Shown here in pieces: positions 11,528-24,157 of a stretch of DNA of 64,000 nucleotides. The first letter of the stretch is position 1. Each line of letters opens with the position of its first letter. The notes under the pieces are model-generated. The model was not told the origin of the DNA, made no database searches, and worked only from the letters and a program-made list of their open reading frames with translations. This DNA comes from Arachnopeziza araneosa (lineage: Eukaryota; Ascomycota; Leotiomycetes; Helotiales; Arachnopezizaceae), in NCBI GenBank assembly GCA_003988855.1, contig QYAI01000126.1:18935-82934 (forward strand), written 5' to 3'. The position numbers were made by a program, and so were the translations under genes.

Positions 11528-13180
11528 TTTCACAGCCCTACTTTTGTTGACCAGAGCAGACCATGACGAGACCGGCCTGGAAAGCTTTATATGCTACCTC
11601 AGGTTCAGAAACCGTGACCTAGTTCTGCTCCAAGTGAATCAGATATTCGTTGACTGCAGCCGCATAGAGGTACAGGCGGTTGAAGTGGCGGGACGTGTGA
11701 TGGGATTGGTCTGAGTCACCGGCGAATTGGGGTGGCTGCGGGAGGATATGCCGTGGTCGTTGGAGAGTTGGAGGTTGCACCAAAAGGCTAGGGGGATGAG
11801 GGAATGGAGACCGTGGATGAATCATAAGTGGTGGGGTCGTGGATGGGGTGAAAAGGCTAAGCGGGATGTGGAAGGTGGCCAACAGGAGCGAAAGCCGTGG
11901 CAGATTGGACACCGCCAGATGAGATGGATAAGATAGAGAGAGGGGAGCCGAAGTGAGAGAGTATCAGTGGGGAAGACATGATGGAGGAGAGGAGAAAAGA
12001 CTGAACGCCTAAAGCAAGACAATGGGCGTGCAGAAGGCTTGCGATCTTGCTCGGAAAGTGGCAGGAGAAAGATGCAGCTCCACGCAGAGTCTGTCGACTG
12101 GATACTGTAATCCAGGCCGTCGATGGCCTCATCGGAGAGAAAATTCAGGTACAAAAAGACTCATTGTGGTCGTAAAATCAGGACGGAGCAGGCGGTGAAG
12201 GCAGAAGCAGATGAGGGGCGCAGGATGCAATGCCTCCCATCACAGACCTTGAGGGCATATCTGACAGCATAGCACCATCAGGGTGAATGGCGCACGCTTT
12301 TCAATCCACCATCTGAGAGACCGAGCATTACTCACACAAGAACCATGGGGGATATATGGCCACCCTGCAATCAGATAATACCGCAGGAAGAGAGGGGACG
12401 ATAGGAGATGCGAAAAGCCGACAACACGTGACGTGAGAGGGCCAGCCTCATACTAAGCAGGTAGGTAGGTAGGTAGGTAGGAATGAAAGGAGCTTGACAT
12501 CTCTGCTTCTATAAAGGCCTTGGGGTGTGCACGCTATCCTGTGTCGGTCTGCTTCTGGCAAAGCGCTTTGATCCATCATCGTAGAACGCGATCCTTGCCA
12601 GGCCTGAGCTTCAACATCCTCAAAGCATGCCAAGGCACTCTTGCACTAATCCAAGAGAATCATGGCTTGGGAGCGAGGTGATTGATCTTCCTATTTGCCC
12701 ATGCCCCAAGCCGCACTCCAAGACAGCCCTTTGTCCTGCTTCCCATTTCCCGTCATGTCTCTCTGCTGTTTGACTAAATACATACCTGAAATACGCGAGC
12801 TTTACCCTGATTGGGTATGTCCAAGGACGACCCTCAGCACACATTCGGAGGACAACCACTGCACTCCAACTCCTCCATCAGGACAACCCACAATTCAACA
12901 TCTACGCGATCTCTCGTCGATACAATCATCCAGCACACAACCCCGATTGAACAAACCCCATTGCCACGACGAAATCTGAGATCCGAGAGCCGCTATTCCG
13001 CATCCTAGACAATCCAATACTTGCATTCCCCCAAACCTACCACTCCTTTCCAACCTCCTAGAACCTTCTGCGAATCCTAAGAAAGACACTGTTTACTTCT
13101 CAGCTTTCGCAATCGAGAGTCTCGAACCCGAATTTCTCGATTCGCTGCCGCCAGATCCTGCATCGACGGCAGCTACAACC
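11528..13180. other. Intergenic region between the ABC transporter and CAF-1 B genes
   Basis: This 1.65 kb divergent spacer contains a (GTAG)n tract at about 12459-12481 and pyrimidine-rich DNA just before 13181, probably the 5' leader of the CAF-1 B gene. Overlapping short ORFs on the minus strand (about 11619-12154) have no recognisable content. Confidence 0.5.
12459..12481. repeat. (GTAG)n microsatellite
   Basis: About five tandem copies of GTAG in intergenic DNA. Confidence 0.9.
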
Positions 13181-15410
13181 ATGAAGGCTGCACCCATCAT
13201 CGTCAACTGGCATGCTGAGAATGCTCCCATATACTCCGCAGATTTCCAACCGCACGGGAAAGGACGATTGGCTACAGCTGGAGGTGACAATAATGTTAGA
13301 GTAGGTGGTGGCTGACCTCAGAGTTCTGGGCCATGTTCTGAGCTGACGCCTTGTAGCTATGGAAGATTGATGCCAATGGAGAAGATAGGAATGTCGATTA
13401 CCTTGCTACGCTAGTGAGGCATAACCAGGCAGTCAATGTTGTTAGATGGTCACCAAAAGGTGAAGAATAACTCCATTCTCTTGAGACACAACTGACATCC
13501 CATGTAGGAGACGTCTTGGCATCGGCCGGCGACGATGGCACTGCTATAACCTGGGTGCCTGATCCCAAAACTTCCAAGCCAATGTTTGGAGAAGATGGCG
13601 CGGAAGATAAAGAAACATGGAGAGTGAAGATCATGTTTAGGGCTGGTGGAGCAGAGATCTACGATCTAGCTTGGTCGCCTGACGGAGTTTACTTCATTGT
13701 TGGTAGCATGGATAATATTGCTAGAATTTACAATGCACAGACTGGTATGCTTCTACTCCTTGTCCTTGAGCCCAACTAAAAACCTCAGGGCATATGGTGC
13801 GGAATATCGCCGAGCATCAACACTACGTTCAAGGTGTAGCATGGGATCCCCTAAACGAATATATTGCGACTCAATCCTCGGATAGATCCGTCCATATCTA
13901 CTCGCTCAGAACGAAAGAAGGCACATTTACGCTCGATGATAGAGACGCGAAGGATGAAAAACTAAATCGAGTCGGATTGAACCTCAAAATGGATCTTCCA
14001 GGACGAAGAATATCTTCCAACAGCCCAGCTCCCCCCGACTTCGGCCTACGATCACAAGTTTCAAGAGACTCGGAGACTATCGGATCTCCAGTACCTTCCT
14101 GTCCTGGAACACCAACATCTTTGGCTTTGCCAATGAATCCACCTAGCACCATCAGTCACAGCAGACGGTCTTCATTCGGTGCCGCCTCCCCTGCCATGTC
14201 AATGCGAAGATCAGTCTCTCCAGCACCTTCACTTCCCCTCCCTGCTGTAATGCCTATTGAAGCTTCTCCAAAACCGTACAACATGGGACTAGGAGTCAAG
14301 AATGCCAATATCTATGCAAATGAGACTCTAAAGTCTTTCTTCCGCAGGTTGACTTTCACACCTGATGGGAGTCTTCTCTTTACACCCGCAGGGCAATATC
14401 AAAATCAGTCAAAACCTAATGAAGAGGGCGCGAAGAGTATTTACGAGGTGATTAACACAGTCTACATCTACACAAGAGGTGGAATCAACAAGCCACCTAT
14501 AGCTCATCTCCCCGGTCACAAGAAGCCATCCGTGGTAGTAAAATGCTCTCCGATCTTTTACGCCCCTCGCATAGCACCCCCGCCCACGAAACATATCACA
14601 ATAGACACTTCCTCAGCAGATACCATGCCAGCGCTGCCCGAGCCTGTGGTGCCGAAATCTCCCGCACATATCATGGAACCACCCCCAACTAACGCTGCTA
14701 CCCAGGGTCCAACTATGGCATTCTCCTTGCCTTACAGAATGATCTACGCGGTAGCAACTGAGGATGCTGTTTTGATGTACGATACTCAACAGCAGACACC
14801 GTTGTGCGTTGTCAGCAATCTACATTGCGCTACCTTTACCGACCTTACTTGGTCCAATGACGGTCTTACCCTCCTTATGACCTCATCCGACGGCTTTTGC
14901 TCAACACTTACCTTTGCTCCTGGAGAATTAGGCGAGAAATACACTGGTGAAACACCATCCTTAAAGCATCCCTCTACCACAGCCGTTTCATCCTCGCAAA
15001 ATACGCCAATGGCAACCCCAACTTCCATCGCTCCACCAAGTCCATTCCACAATCATCACCGTACGACTTCTAATCCGCGCGTGCCGAGTCCACCCCGCCC
15101 ATCTTCACCGACTAGATCCAATTCAACATCATCCATTGCAACGCAATCCTCATTCGCTCCTGGTCCAGCAGTGATAAGTAATCCCACGCTAGTGCAAGGG
15201 AGTATGCCTCCTAGTGGACCAAGTCTTGTTGCTGGAATGAGCTTTATGTCCCAGACCCCACCTCAAACACCAAGGAGCACGACATCAAGCGTCAATGGTG
15301 TGAAGAGAGATGCATCAGAAAGCGAGGAAGGCGAAGGCGGGGGAAAGAAGCGGAGACGTATTGCACCTACACTTATAGGTGGTGATTCAAGTTCTGGGAA
15401 AAGCCAGTAG
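13181..15410 (+). CDS. Chromatin assembly factor 1 subunit B (Cac2/p60-like WD40 protein)
   Basis: This is the WD40 subunit of CAF-1, which deposits H3-H4 on newly replicated DNA in the nucleus. Exons are 13181-13300, 13357-13459, 13508-13744 and 13789-15410 (693 aa); introns are 44-56 bp. The ATG at 13181 has an A at -3. The N-terminus (VNWHAENAPIYSADF) is the first WD blade, and later blades end in repeats such as GGDNNVRLWK, SAGDDGTAITWVP and QSSDRSVHIYSL. The blade with TFTDLTWSNDGLTLLMTSSD lies near residue 505. The C-terminal 160 residues are Ser/Pro/Thr-rich and end with a basic KKRRR stretch, a likely nuclear signal. Length and blade order fit fungal Cac2. Confidence 0.88.
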
Positions 15411-16554
15411 GATTTCTTTTGTGAGACGGTGTTAGGAAGGTAAAATATGTTGTTTTCAGAACTAGGAGTGACTGCATTAGCGAGCTGGAGCATTGGTGTT
15501 CTTGCCTAAACGGGATCCAGTAATCTGGAAGGATTCTGGGGAGTGGGTCAGGATATAGCTTTGTTTTAGGGATGGGACAGGATGGGCTATGTATAATATG
15601 CATATCTGTGGTCTGGGTGGAAGTGCCAATTGACCTCTTCCACAACTTCTCCCTTTACTAGCATAACAAAGAAATATCTCTCCCTATCGTGCTACGTTAT
15701 TTTGGTTGCCATGTAGTCTACTCAGGTTACTCTTGAATTCAAAGCAAAAAAGGCTGGACTCATCTTATGGGATTTAAGTTGGCAGCTGTTTGAAAAAAAT
15801 GCTGGTTTGAGAAATGAGTAATCTTGCTCTTTTTATTCCCATCAGTAATTAAGACTTGACGTGCAGGCTCCAAATGTACGGAAATCCAGACATATGGATA
15901 GCAGCAATTCCAGAAGTAACAGTCCAGTGCTTTACGCTCCAGGGTATTTAAAGTGGCTGTCTTGGCAGCTCTAAAGTCATTATAATTGGCCAATTGTATT
16001 ACAGAACCAACCATGTAACATTCACGTATGTGCTCTAAGATATGAATTTAAGCAAGCAAACCCTACTGCATCCGTCTTGAGTGACTATTATATTCAAGAC
16101 GATGTTCGCAAAGAATCAAAATGTAAATAGATTAGCCCCACCTGAATTATCACTTCTCGCTCTTTTTCAGGTGAGGAAGTAGTGATAGGTTTTTCTACAG
16201 AAATGAAGTCAACCTAGATTTCAGGCATCAGTTAGTGGCGATCTCCGTACAGGACTTTTTGGCTGTTATGCCTAGGGTGTAGAATTGTTGGCTGTGAAGT
16301 TGGTGGAGAAGAGATTACATATCGGAGTGTTTATGCCTTAGTAACAAGGCATCCGTGCACAATGACGTCCTGGGCATTCATCCCACTCCACGAATAGAAA
16401 AGTTGGATTTCTCGTCTTTTGCCATTTCCTTCTCTTTCCGAACCAATTGAAGCCTCACTTTATCCCGAGCTTCCCCTCGATGTCATTACCACTGCAACCC
16501 TTCTAAGTCCATAATAGTCGTGGCCGTGAGCCTCGGCTTCATCAGCTTTCCACA
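15411..16554. other. Intergenic region
   Basis: This 1.1 kb contains the 3' end of the CAF-1 B transcript and the promoter of the succinate-semialdehyde dehydrogenase gene. I see no further gene. Confidence 0.5.
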
Positions 16555-18292
16555 ATGTCCCTCTTCGCAAAGTCAACAGCTTCCAGCTCTCGCGCAATCC
16601 TACGATCAAAGTTCCAGTCGTCAACTCTACCTAGACTATATAGTAGGCCAGCTTCCAGCATGTCTAACGGTGTCCCGAAGCTCAACGATCCATCTCTGCT
16701 GAAGACGAATGTTGCGTATGTCAACGGAGAATGGGTGAAGGCAAAATCAGGAAAGACATTTGAAGTGCATGGTATGGCTATGGTTCGGGTATAGAATCAG
16801 TAACTAACATCTGCCAGATCCTTCTTCGGGCAAATTGATAGGAACGGCCCCCGAATTTGACTCTGCGGATACACAACTAGCAATTGACGCCGCTGCTGCT
16901 GCATTTCCCTCTTTCCGAACTAAGACTGGCCGAGAGCGTTCAAAGTTACTGAGAAAGTGGTATGATCTTATGGTACGAACGTCAGAGAAGTTACATGGTC
17001 AACGAATTGATTTACATAGGTTGAAAATTCAGAGGACATTGCAACGCTTATTACGTGGGAGAATGGCAAACCTCTTGCAGATGCCAAGGGAGAGGCTGCG
17101 TATGCGGCTAGTTTCTTTGAATGGTTCAGTGAAGAGGCGCCGAGGGTATATGGAGATACTATCCCGGCTTCCATCGCGGGCAATAGGATAGTCACACTCA
17201 AAGAACCAGTGGGTGTATGTGGACTTATTACACCGTAAGCATTCTAAGTGATGTAGGAAATGGCCTAACGTCTGCAGATGGAATTTTCCAGCAGCAATGA
17301 TAACACGTAAAATCGGCCCTGCCCTGGCCGCAGGCTGCACTGTCGTCGCAAAGTCTCCCGGAGAGACTCCATTTACTGCCTTCGCTTTGGCTGAACTCGC
17401 CCACCGAGCGGGCATCCCAAAAGGTGTCGTCAATTTTGTGTCTGCATTAAAGAACACACCCGAAGTTGGACAGTTACTTACCACATCTCCAATCGTCAAG
17501 AAGGTTTCTTTCACGGGATCGACAAATGTTGGCAAGCTACTCATGAAGCAATCGTCCTCAACACTCAAGAAACTCTCATTCGAACTCGGTGGAAATGCTC
17601 CATTTATCGTTTTCGATGATGCAGACTTGGATGTTGCCGTTGCAGGTGCTATTGCATCCAAGTTCCGCTCGTCAGGCCAAACGTGTGTGTGCGCGAATAG
17701 GCTTTACATTCAATCTAGAATCTATGATGAATTTGCGCAGAAATTTGCTGCCAAGGTCAAGGAGTTCAAAGTCGGTGGTGGTTTTACTGAAGGCGTGACT
17801 CACGGTCCTGTCATTCATGACCGTGCAATCAGCAAAATTGAAGCCCATGTCCGCGATGCAGAGAAGAAGGGCGGGAAGATTATTCAAGGCGGCCAGAAGA
17901 TTCCCGAGTTGGGCTCAAATTTCTTTCAGCCAACGATTATTACAGGAATGACAAGTGACATGGCCTTGGCTTCGGAAGAGACTTTCGGGCCTGTTGCTGG
18001 ACTTTTCAAATTTGACACGGAAGAAGAAGTGGTGAAGCTCGCAAACGCAGCCGAGGTAGGGTTGGCAGGTTATTTCTTCTCCAGAGACATCCAACGTGTG
18101 ACGAGAGTTGCGGAAGCTCTGGAAGTTGGAATGGTTGGCGTGAATACTGGCTTGATCAGCGATGCTGCTGCGCCGTTTGGTGGAATCAAAGAATCTGGGT
18201 TTGGGAGAGAAGGAAGCAAGTATGGGATCGCTGAATACCAGTTTACAAAAATGATTACTTATGGAGGTATGGGACAGCCGCTCCAAATGTAA
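16555..18292 (+). CDS. Succinate-semialdehyde dehydrogenase, probably mitochondrial
   Basis: This aldehyde dehydrogenase (533 aa) oxidises succinate semialdehyde to succinate, the last step of the GABA shunt. The first ~35 residues are rich in Ser, Arg and Lys without acids, as in a mitochondrial presequence. Exons are 16555-16771, 16818-16972, 17020-17234 and 17278-18292; introns are 43-47 bp. Catalytic features are clear: FELGGNAPF with the general-base Glu at about 298, and GQTCVCANR with the nucleophile Cys at about 332. The run VGVCGLITPWNFP precedes them. The CxC after GQT is typical of the SSADH branch (redox-sensitive loop). A cytosolic form could start at the internal ATG near 16660. 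The gene converges with the GH79 gene. Confidence 0.9.
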
Positions 18293-19084
18293 GTTGCATG
18301 AGATAGCAAATGTATCAGTCGACCATGATCCTATATGCATTCATCCAAGGCTCTGTCCAACATTTACTTTCAGCGCGTCTCTTCTCGGAACTCTACAGGC
18401 TACTTTCTAAACCGCATCGTCGATTCTCGATCTCCAGGTGAAATGAAGGTCTATGCAGATTCTTTCGGGCATTCTTCAATCCAGTTTTTTTGGAGAGACT
18501 ATGAATTTCGACTTTCGAGGTCTTTGGGATAGAGGAACCACGAACCTCGAGTCTAGGTTATCAAAGTGGCAGAATCCAAACGCCGTGAGCTTGCTCAAAA
18601 TTCCCATCCACTCAGTCGAGTTGAAGGCCTTCCTCCAGCAGCCCAACAAACCCATCAAACGTTTAATTCTCCACGATCCCTCCCTCGTGAGTGGATCCTA
18701 GGCTAAAAGTACTTGATACGTCGGGAAAGAGCTCGCCTTACTCGGAGCTTGAGGTTCCCTCCGGTGCTGAGCGTGATACAATGCCAGACAAGGAGAAGAA
18801 TGCGGGATTCCAATAACATCTCGCAGTTGTCGGTGTTGGCCATGCAGGGATGGTTATCAGAGGATCCTTAGAGTCAAATTGCTGATAATGGTATGATGGT
18901 GTGAAGAGTCAGAAAGGGCGTAATCTTACAGATTGATGGGAAAAAATGGACCAAATATCTCTGAAACAAGCACGCTTCATCGTGACGGTCATCCCTCAGA
19001 TTACAATCAGAAAATTATGAGAGGGAACAGATTCAGCTTTTCCGTAGGCATTACTATTTTGTTTTACAATAATCTCACCTGCTT
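18293..19084. other. Intergenic region between convergent genes
   Basis: This 790 bp holds short ORFs only (at most 82 codons) with no recognisable product. It is presumably 3' UTR DNA from both sides. Confidence 0.5.
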
Positions 19085-20756
19085 TTAATCCTTGCTGAAG
19101 TTCAAAATTACCGCCGATGAATCCGGCACATTAACAAATACTTGATTCCCCCGAAGTTCAGTCTGTTCATTCGTGGTGACATTGTGCAGCCTAACAGGTT
19201 GCCCTTCATCCAGTTCCCAATTATAACTCCATCCATCCCAAGTGATTCCACTAATAGCATCACTTCCATTCGCATAGAGTCTCTGAACATCCACCTTCTT
19301 GCTAATGTAGGTTGGAAGTTCGAATGAATAATTCTGGGCCGGCCTCGGTGTTGAATTAAGAATCGCTGATGTCCCATCGACAGTGTAATTGTATTGGCGC
19401 ATGTTGACCACTGCAATCCTTGCTAGGGTTTGGTTGACATACGCAGCGTACGCTGCCTCTGAATCACTTGGAAGAGGAAGATTGACGATTTGAACCTGGC
19501 CTTTGGTTAGATCCCCAAGCATAGCGGCTACAGCAATGTTGCCGTAATAAGGAGGTTTAGTCCCAATGGTTGTCTTGGCTGTCTGGGCTGGCTGCCAGGA
19601 AGCATAGCGATAATCGAGCCCTTGATGCATGTGTACACGACGAATGCCGAGAGATGCGCACCAAAGGTTGAAATCAATTCCCCAGAGAGCGGCACCGAAG
19701 GAGTTGGAAAGCCCAGGGGCGCCTTCATTGTAGAGGGAATTGGTCTCGCCTAGGATGAAGGGGATGCCTGTGGAGTTGAGGAAATTGAGCTCGGTGAGTT
19801 GAGAGGATATTGATTTTGCCGTTGAAGCGTGGTTCATGAGGGTTCCTTGAAGAGTGACGCCGGGTTGAGTGGCGCCGCCAATATAATTGTGAGAGGAGAT
19901 GAGCTTGATATCCCCGTCTTGATTTAAATTAGCTTGCCATGTAGCAGCATATTTCAAATGATTATTGGTCCCTGCGAAGGAGGGCGCCAGATAGCCGTAA
20001 GTGTCATCGGACGCAAGGTCGGGACATGCTTTTGTGAGTTGCGCCTTGATAGCTCGTGTTCCATTCAACCATTGAGAGACAAAGTCTGCTTCATTCCAGG
20101 ACGATAGTCTCACCGGGCCTTGAGAAGAAGTTGAGTATAAATCAGGCTCGTTGCCGTACTCCCACCACAGGAGCTTGTCCTTCCCCAGTGCCTTGCATGC
20201 AAGCGGGACTGTCTCAAGCAGGGTCTCCCATCCAGCCGAGTTGTTGCCGCCAAGTCCAAGGTTGAATCCGTGAATAAACTTGGTGTCTGGCCAAGTGTTG
20301 TACGAGTCAAAGAACGACGGCCCTATAAAGAGAGTAGTGGGGTAATCTACGGATCTGGCGGGGTTGATGGTCCCATTGGTAGCGACTTCTAGGTTTGGGT
20401 CATATAGAGCATAGTCTTGGGTGTTACCACCAACTCTGATGTATGGTTTCGTTCCCGTTAAATTCCCCAAATTGTTGAGGAGGTTGTTTGAAAAGGTGTT
20501 AGGTGAAGATGAATTTCCTATTCATATAAACCTTGGTCAACATCTAACTAGGGGCCGAGAACATACCAGCAAAGTCAGGAAAGAAGGCGAATTCGATGGA
20601 GAAGCTCACAAAAGCTTCGGGGAGGGCTGGGCTGGCACTTGTCGGAGGTGCTCCACTCACCACGACCGTCGTATTACTGCTCCACAGTGGTTGCTGTGCG
20701 AGAACCCATCCAAGAAACTTGCTGAAAGACAGAGCTTTAACCATTCTTCTGCCCAT
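19085..20756 (-). CDS. Glycoside hydrolase family 79 (beta-glucuronidase-like), secreted
   Basis: This GH79 enzyme (540 aa) removes glucuronic acid residues, probably from arabinogalactan side chains of plant cell walls. Exons are 20756-20567 and 20517-19085, with a 49 bp intron in phase 1. The N-terminal ~25 residues contain a hydrophobic stretch ending AQQ, which may be a signal peptide; the ATG at 20744 is an alternative start. The acid/base Glu sits in WWEYGNEPD (about residue 187) and the nucleophile Glu in FILGETNS (about 321). A C-terminal beta-sandwich with several N-glycosylation sequons follows, and the protein ends VILNFSKD. Family-level assignment is firm; the exact substrate is inference. 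Confidence 0.87.
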
Positions 20757-23285
20757 GATGACCGAGGTTAGTTTCTTGAAGCGTGAAAAGCCACAACAGG
20801 GAGTGAAGGAGAAGGAAGTAAGAAATATATCTGAATCTCGTCGTACCTGCAGAATTAATATGCCACCAATCCACGGAGAAGGTTCGGACAATGCTGGCTT
20901 GAATATGGATAAATTCTTCACAGTCCTCTTGCCGGCAGGCTTTAGATCATGGGTCTGGTATTGCGGGGTGACATTGTCGATCTTTACTGATGATGGGGAA
21001 AGCTTCGCAAGGAGTTTGAGAAGTCTAGGACTGTGCTATCATCTGGTCCATTTGGGGGAATGTATCGGGAATAACTCGAGGTCGGGTGTTTGGAGGTGAA
21101 ATGTAGTGAGATGTGGTGAGATGTGGTGATGATTTAAAATTAGGGGCCGTAATTGCGTGGCTGCAAAAGTGTCCCAGCACAAGTTATGACCCCACCGACG
21201 TTCAACACCACCGAGAACCCGCACACCGTTATTGAAGCTCAGCACTTGCTTCCTGAGATCGACTATCCTACAAAGATCTCGCTGCGAAAAGGAAACGAGT
21301 CGTTCTGCAATGGGTACATCGAGAAGATCAAGATTCGTCTTTGAAATTGGCTAGGGCGGAAGCAACTACGACGACATCTGTGGCTCCTTGCTGTTGGGAG
21401 ACTTTCTCCCCATCAAGCGCAATCGCTTGCGACAAGATACGCTGCCTTCTAGGGACTACCTAGTTTGCATCCATTGATGCCGTCTGGTGTCGTCGTTGTG
21501 AAGGATTTGCCAAGTCTCGGCCCAGCTGGATCAACAACATTCCACAGCCTTGTTCTGCAACTACACCGTATCAATTGACGCGCATTAACTGTGCCATTCA
21601 GGCGGAAGGTCTTGAGTATGCCGTACCTATACCGCTGAATGAACCCATCACTCCGATGCAAGTCTCTTGGCTTTATTCCTCCTAAGCGTACGCCCTGTTC
21701 GATTCAATATTCCTCAAAGCATACAACGGTAGCACATGATAAACGGAGGTCAATACGGATATAAATGCGACTGGCGGATACGTCAAGAAACCATGCCAGC
21801 ATACCTACGATTGCAATCTTGAATTGTCCTATATACAAATCTCTCAATGCGTCAGTATATAGGTCAATTCTCTCCATATCAATGTCAATTGGTATTCTAA
21901 AGGGTGCATAAGCAAGGAGAACCTGTACTGCTGGAACAGGAGCGAAATGGCTGTCTCTTTTCTGCCACACTCCTTCTTGAATATGGAGGCTCGCATCTTC
22001 GAATTGGGGAGCCTCAGAATGGTGACCCAAACACCAAGTAAGTGACACAGCGATTGGATTTCATTCGACGCAGTGGATTCCTTGCTATTATTCTTTGAAT
22101 ATCTCGATTAATCTCATGCTCTGACGTGTGTTATTTTTGTTCTATGACCGACTTTTACTGTCAGGGTAGAGGAGTATATTTCTTCAAGCGAAATATCTTG
22201 GAGTCTTCCTCTACGCTCGTTTCAGCAGTGCTGCGATACCTTTGTAGCTCCCGACGCCTCGCTCTACCACAAACTACAGCTATGGTTGAGTATACTGTCT
22301 TCTCCTAAAAAAAAATATTTATGCATTTTACGCTGCAACATAGTCATCAATTTCTGTTCCAGACCAGCGTGTTTTTTTCCATTCGTTCTCGCATTGTCGA
22401 CAGCACAAGTTTATTGATCTCAGTTGAAATATCAAGATTTGACGCCGAGTTTGTTTGTGCAAGGTGCTGCAGTAATGCTTTGGAATTGCATATGATCAAA
22501 TGTTACTCTCAACGAAGAGTAATATGTAGCTGCCGTAAATTGGGAAGGTCAGATAGATTTCAGAACGTTTGGAAATGCCATTGGCCAAGAAGGACCCACA
22601 TGCGATTCCATACATACAAATGAGACCCAGGGCCTGTATTTAGTGAGTACAAGAAGCTATGTAAATTATCCACTCACAGCAATAAGAGATGAGCATGCAT
22701 AGCTTGCTTTTGCTAGAAGACAAGATAGCAATAGAGTGTCTAGATACAAGTTGAATCAAATCTATGTTCTGTTCTTTCTAATGCAGCTAGAACTTTGCTT
22801 CAGCATAGTATTGCCATTTAATCCAATTACTATTATGGAAATTTCACATGTGCAGATATGAGTAGTAAAGACATAGGTTTCAAAAACACATTGCATTGAT
22901 TAAATTGTCCTCCATCACCTTGGCTATTGAAGGACTCCTGAATTATTCATGTGCCAGAATGATTTCCCAGCAATCCAACCCAAGTTTTGCCTAAAAGTCG
23001 AGTTGTCGAAGATTGCCTGATTCCTTCCGATTTGATAATAATGTTGAGTGATGATCCCCAGAAAATAAGCACAAAAGAAGAAAAAATGCTAAAATAGCCT
23101 CCCAATGGTCAGCTAGGCTTTCCCGATGAGCCGATGAGCACGAGACAATTTCGTACTGAGAAATCATCGTTCTGCTTTTCATATCTAGACAGAGGCAATT
23201 CAAGTTTACCCATGAATTGAAGGTGGCTACCGGTGTTAGCCACTAAATCGAAGTTCAAAACAATATTGCACCTACATTAGCCCAG
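20757..23285. other. Gene-poor interval, possible decayed coding fragment
   Basis: This 2.5 kb has no convincing gene. A 52-codon plus-strand ORF at 21186-21344 has even, protein-like composition but no start or splice context that I can support. Near 21100-21135 there is a short gagatgtggt tandem repeat. From about 22100 onward the DNA is AT-rich. Confidence 0.45.
21186..21344 (+). other. Possible fragment of a decayed gene (52 codons)
   Basis: The ORF starts MTPPTFNTTENPHTVIEAQ and ends with TGA at 21342-21344. The text reads like real protein and not like a random ORF, but I do not recognise it. The sequence just downstream does not continue in the same frame. Confidence 0.2.
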
Positions 23286-23789
23286 TTACTCGTTGGCGTT
23301 AAAGCCTCCCGGATTGTATCCCACAATCACGGTCAGATCAACTTGTGGAGTTGACAATGTCTGGATATCGCCCGGACGAGTGTAAGAGTAAGGACACGGG
23401 AAGATCGTACATCCCGAGATTGGTCGGCGGCCATTGTTTGGAAAGAAGAAGTGAACACCACTGTTATCACAGCAGCTGTCGACAGCCGAGAGATCGAAAT
23501 AAGTTAGACCATATATGCCTTGGAAACGGACTTCGGCAACAAGAGTTGGGGCTGTGCAATCCCCTCCGTCAAAAATGGTGTGAAACATTCCGGTCCAGCC
23601 TTGATCAAGTCCGACAACGGTGTTACCATAGGGAGCAATGTGAGTACCTGCAACAGATGCGTTGCCGGCAGCCGGATACCAACAAACCCAGCGGTCAAAT
23701 TGGTCAGTGCCGATGAACGTGATGGTGTTGGCTAGAGTGTGGGAGATGAGGAGGGCTAAAACAGCAAGGATGAGGTTGATGACATGCAT
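23286..23789 (-). CDS. Small secreted protein of unknown function (effector-like)
   Basis: This single-exon gene encodes 167 aa. The first 20 residues form a clear signal peptide (core INLILAVLALLISHTLA). The mature part contains six Cys (including a CC pair), many aromatic and Gly residues, and opens with NTITFIGTDQFDRWVCW. I do not recognise the domain with certainty; related proteins in leotiomycete genomes are often labelled only as secreted or 'DNase1-like' (recollection, not checked). Size, signal peptide and Cys content fit a candidate effector or wall protein. A TATA-like sequence on the minus strand lies near 24150, implying a long leader. Confidence 0.72.
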   Translation of the reverse strand: MHVINLILAVLALLISHTLANTITFIGTDQFDRWVCWYPAAGNASVAGTHIAPYGNTVVGLDQGWTGMFHTIFDGGDCTAPTLVAEVRFQGIYGLTYFDLSAVDSCCDNSGVHFFFPNNGRRPISGCTIFPCPYSYTRPGDIQTLSTPQVDLTVIVGYNPGGFNANE

Positions 23790-24149
23790 CTTGGAGATTT
23801 TTGCTGTTTAACAGCCTGCTTTCTGGTGGAATGGTAAAAAGTGAATAGGTTGTTTTGAAGGCGTACGATTGGGGATATCGTAAAGAGGTGAAGAGGTGTT
23901 AGGTGGAGTTTAAGAATTCAAGAGCTTGTGTTGAAGGAAAGTAGATTAGGAATTAACTGTTATGAAAAGTGAGGACTTACAAGGGGATGATTGAATTAGA
24001 GACAGTTTGGCTGCGAACCAAGTGGTAGAGGGAGTAAGAAGGCAATAAACCTGGAGCTTGATAGACTTTGATGTTGGGTATGGATCCTGATTCTGTTTTA
24101 AGTTGTTGATTATTGGAAAACGAATTGGAGAGCAGAAATGGAGGAGGGT

Positions 24150-24157
24150 TTTTATAT
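24150..24157 (-). promoter_or_regulatory. Possible TATA box for the secreted-protein gene
   Basis: The minus strand reads CATATAAAAACC here, about 360 bp before the ATG at 23789. The distance implies a long or spliced 5' UTR. Confidence 0.3.

Noticed and set aside
11619..12154. Overlapping minus-strand ORFs upstream of the ABCC gene, considered as a missing first exon
   Set aside because: No phase-compatible junction to the exon at 11527-11213, and the text is Pro/His/Ser-rich without membrane helices.
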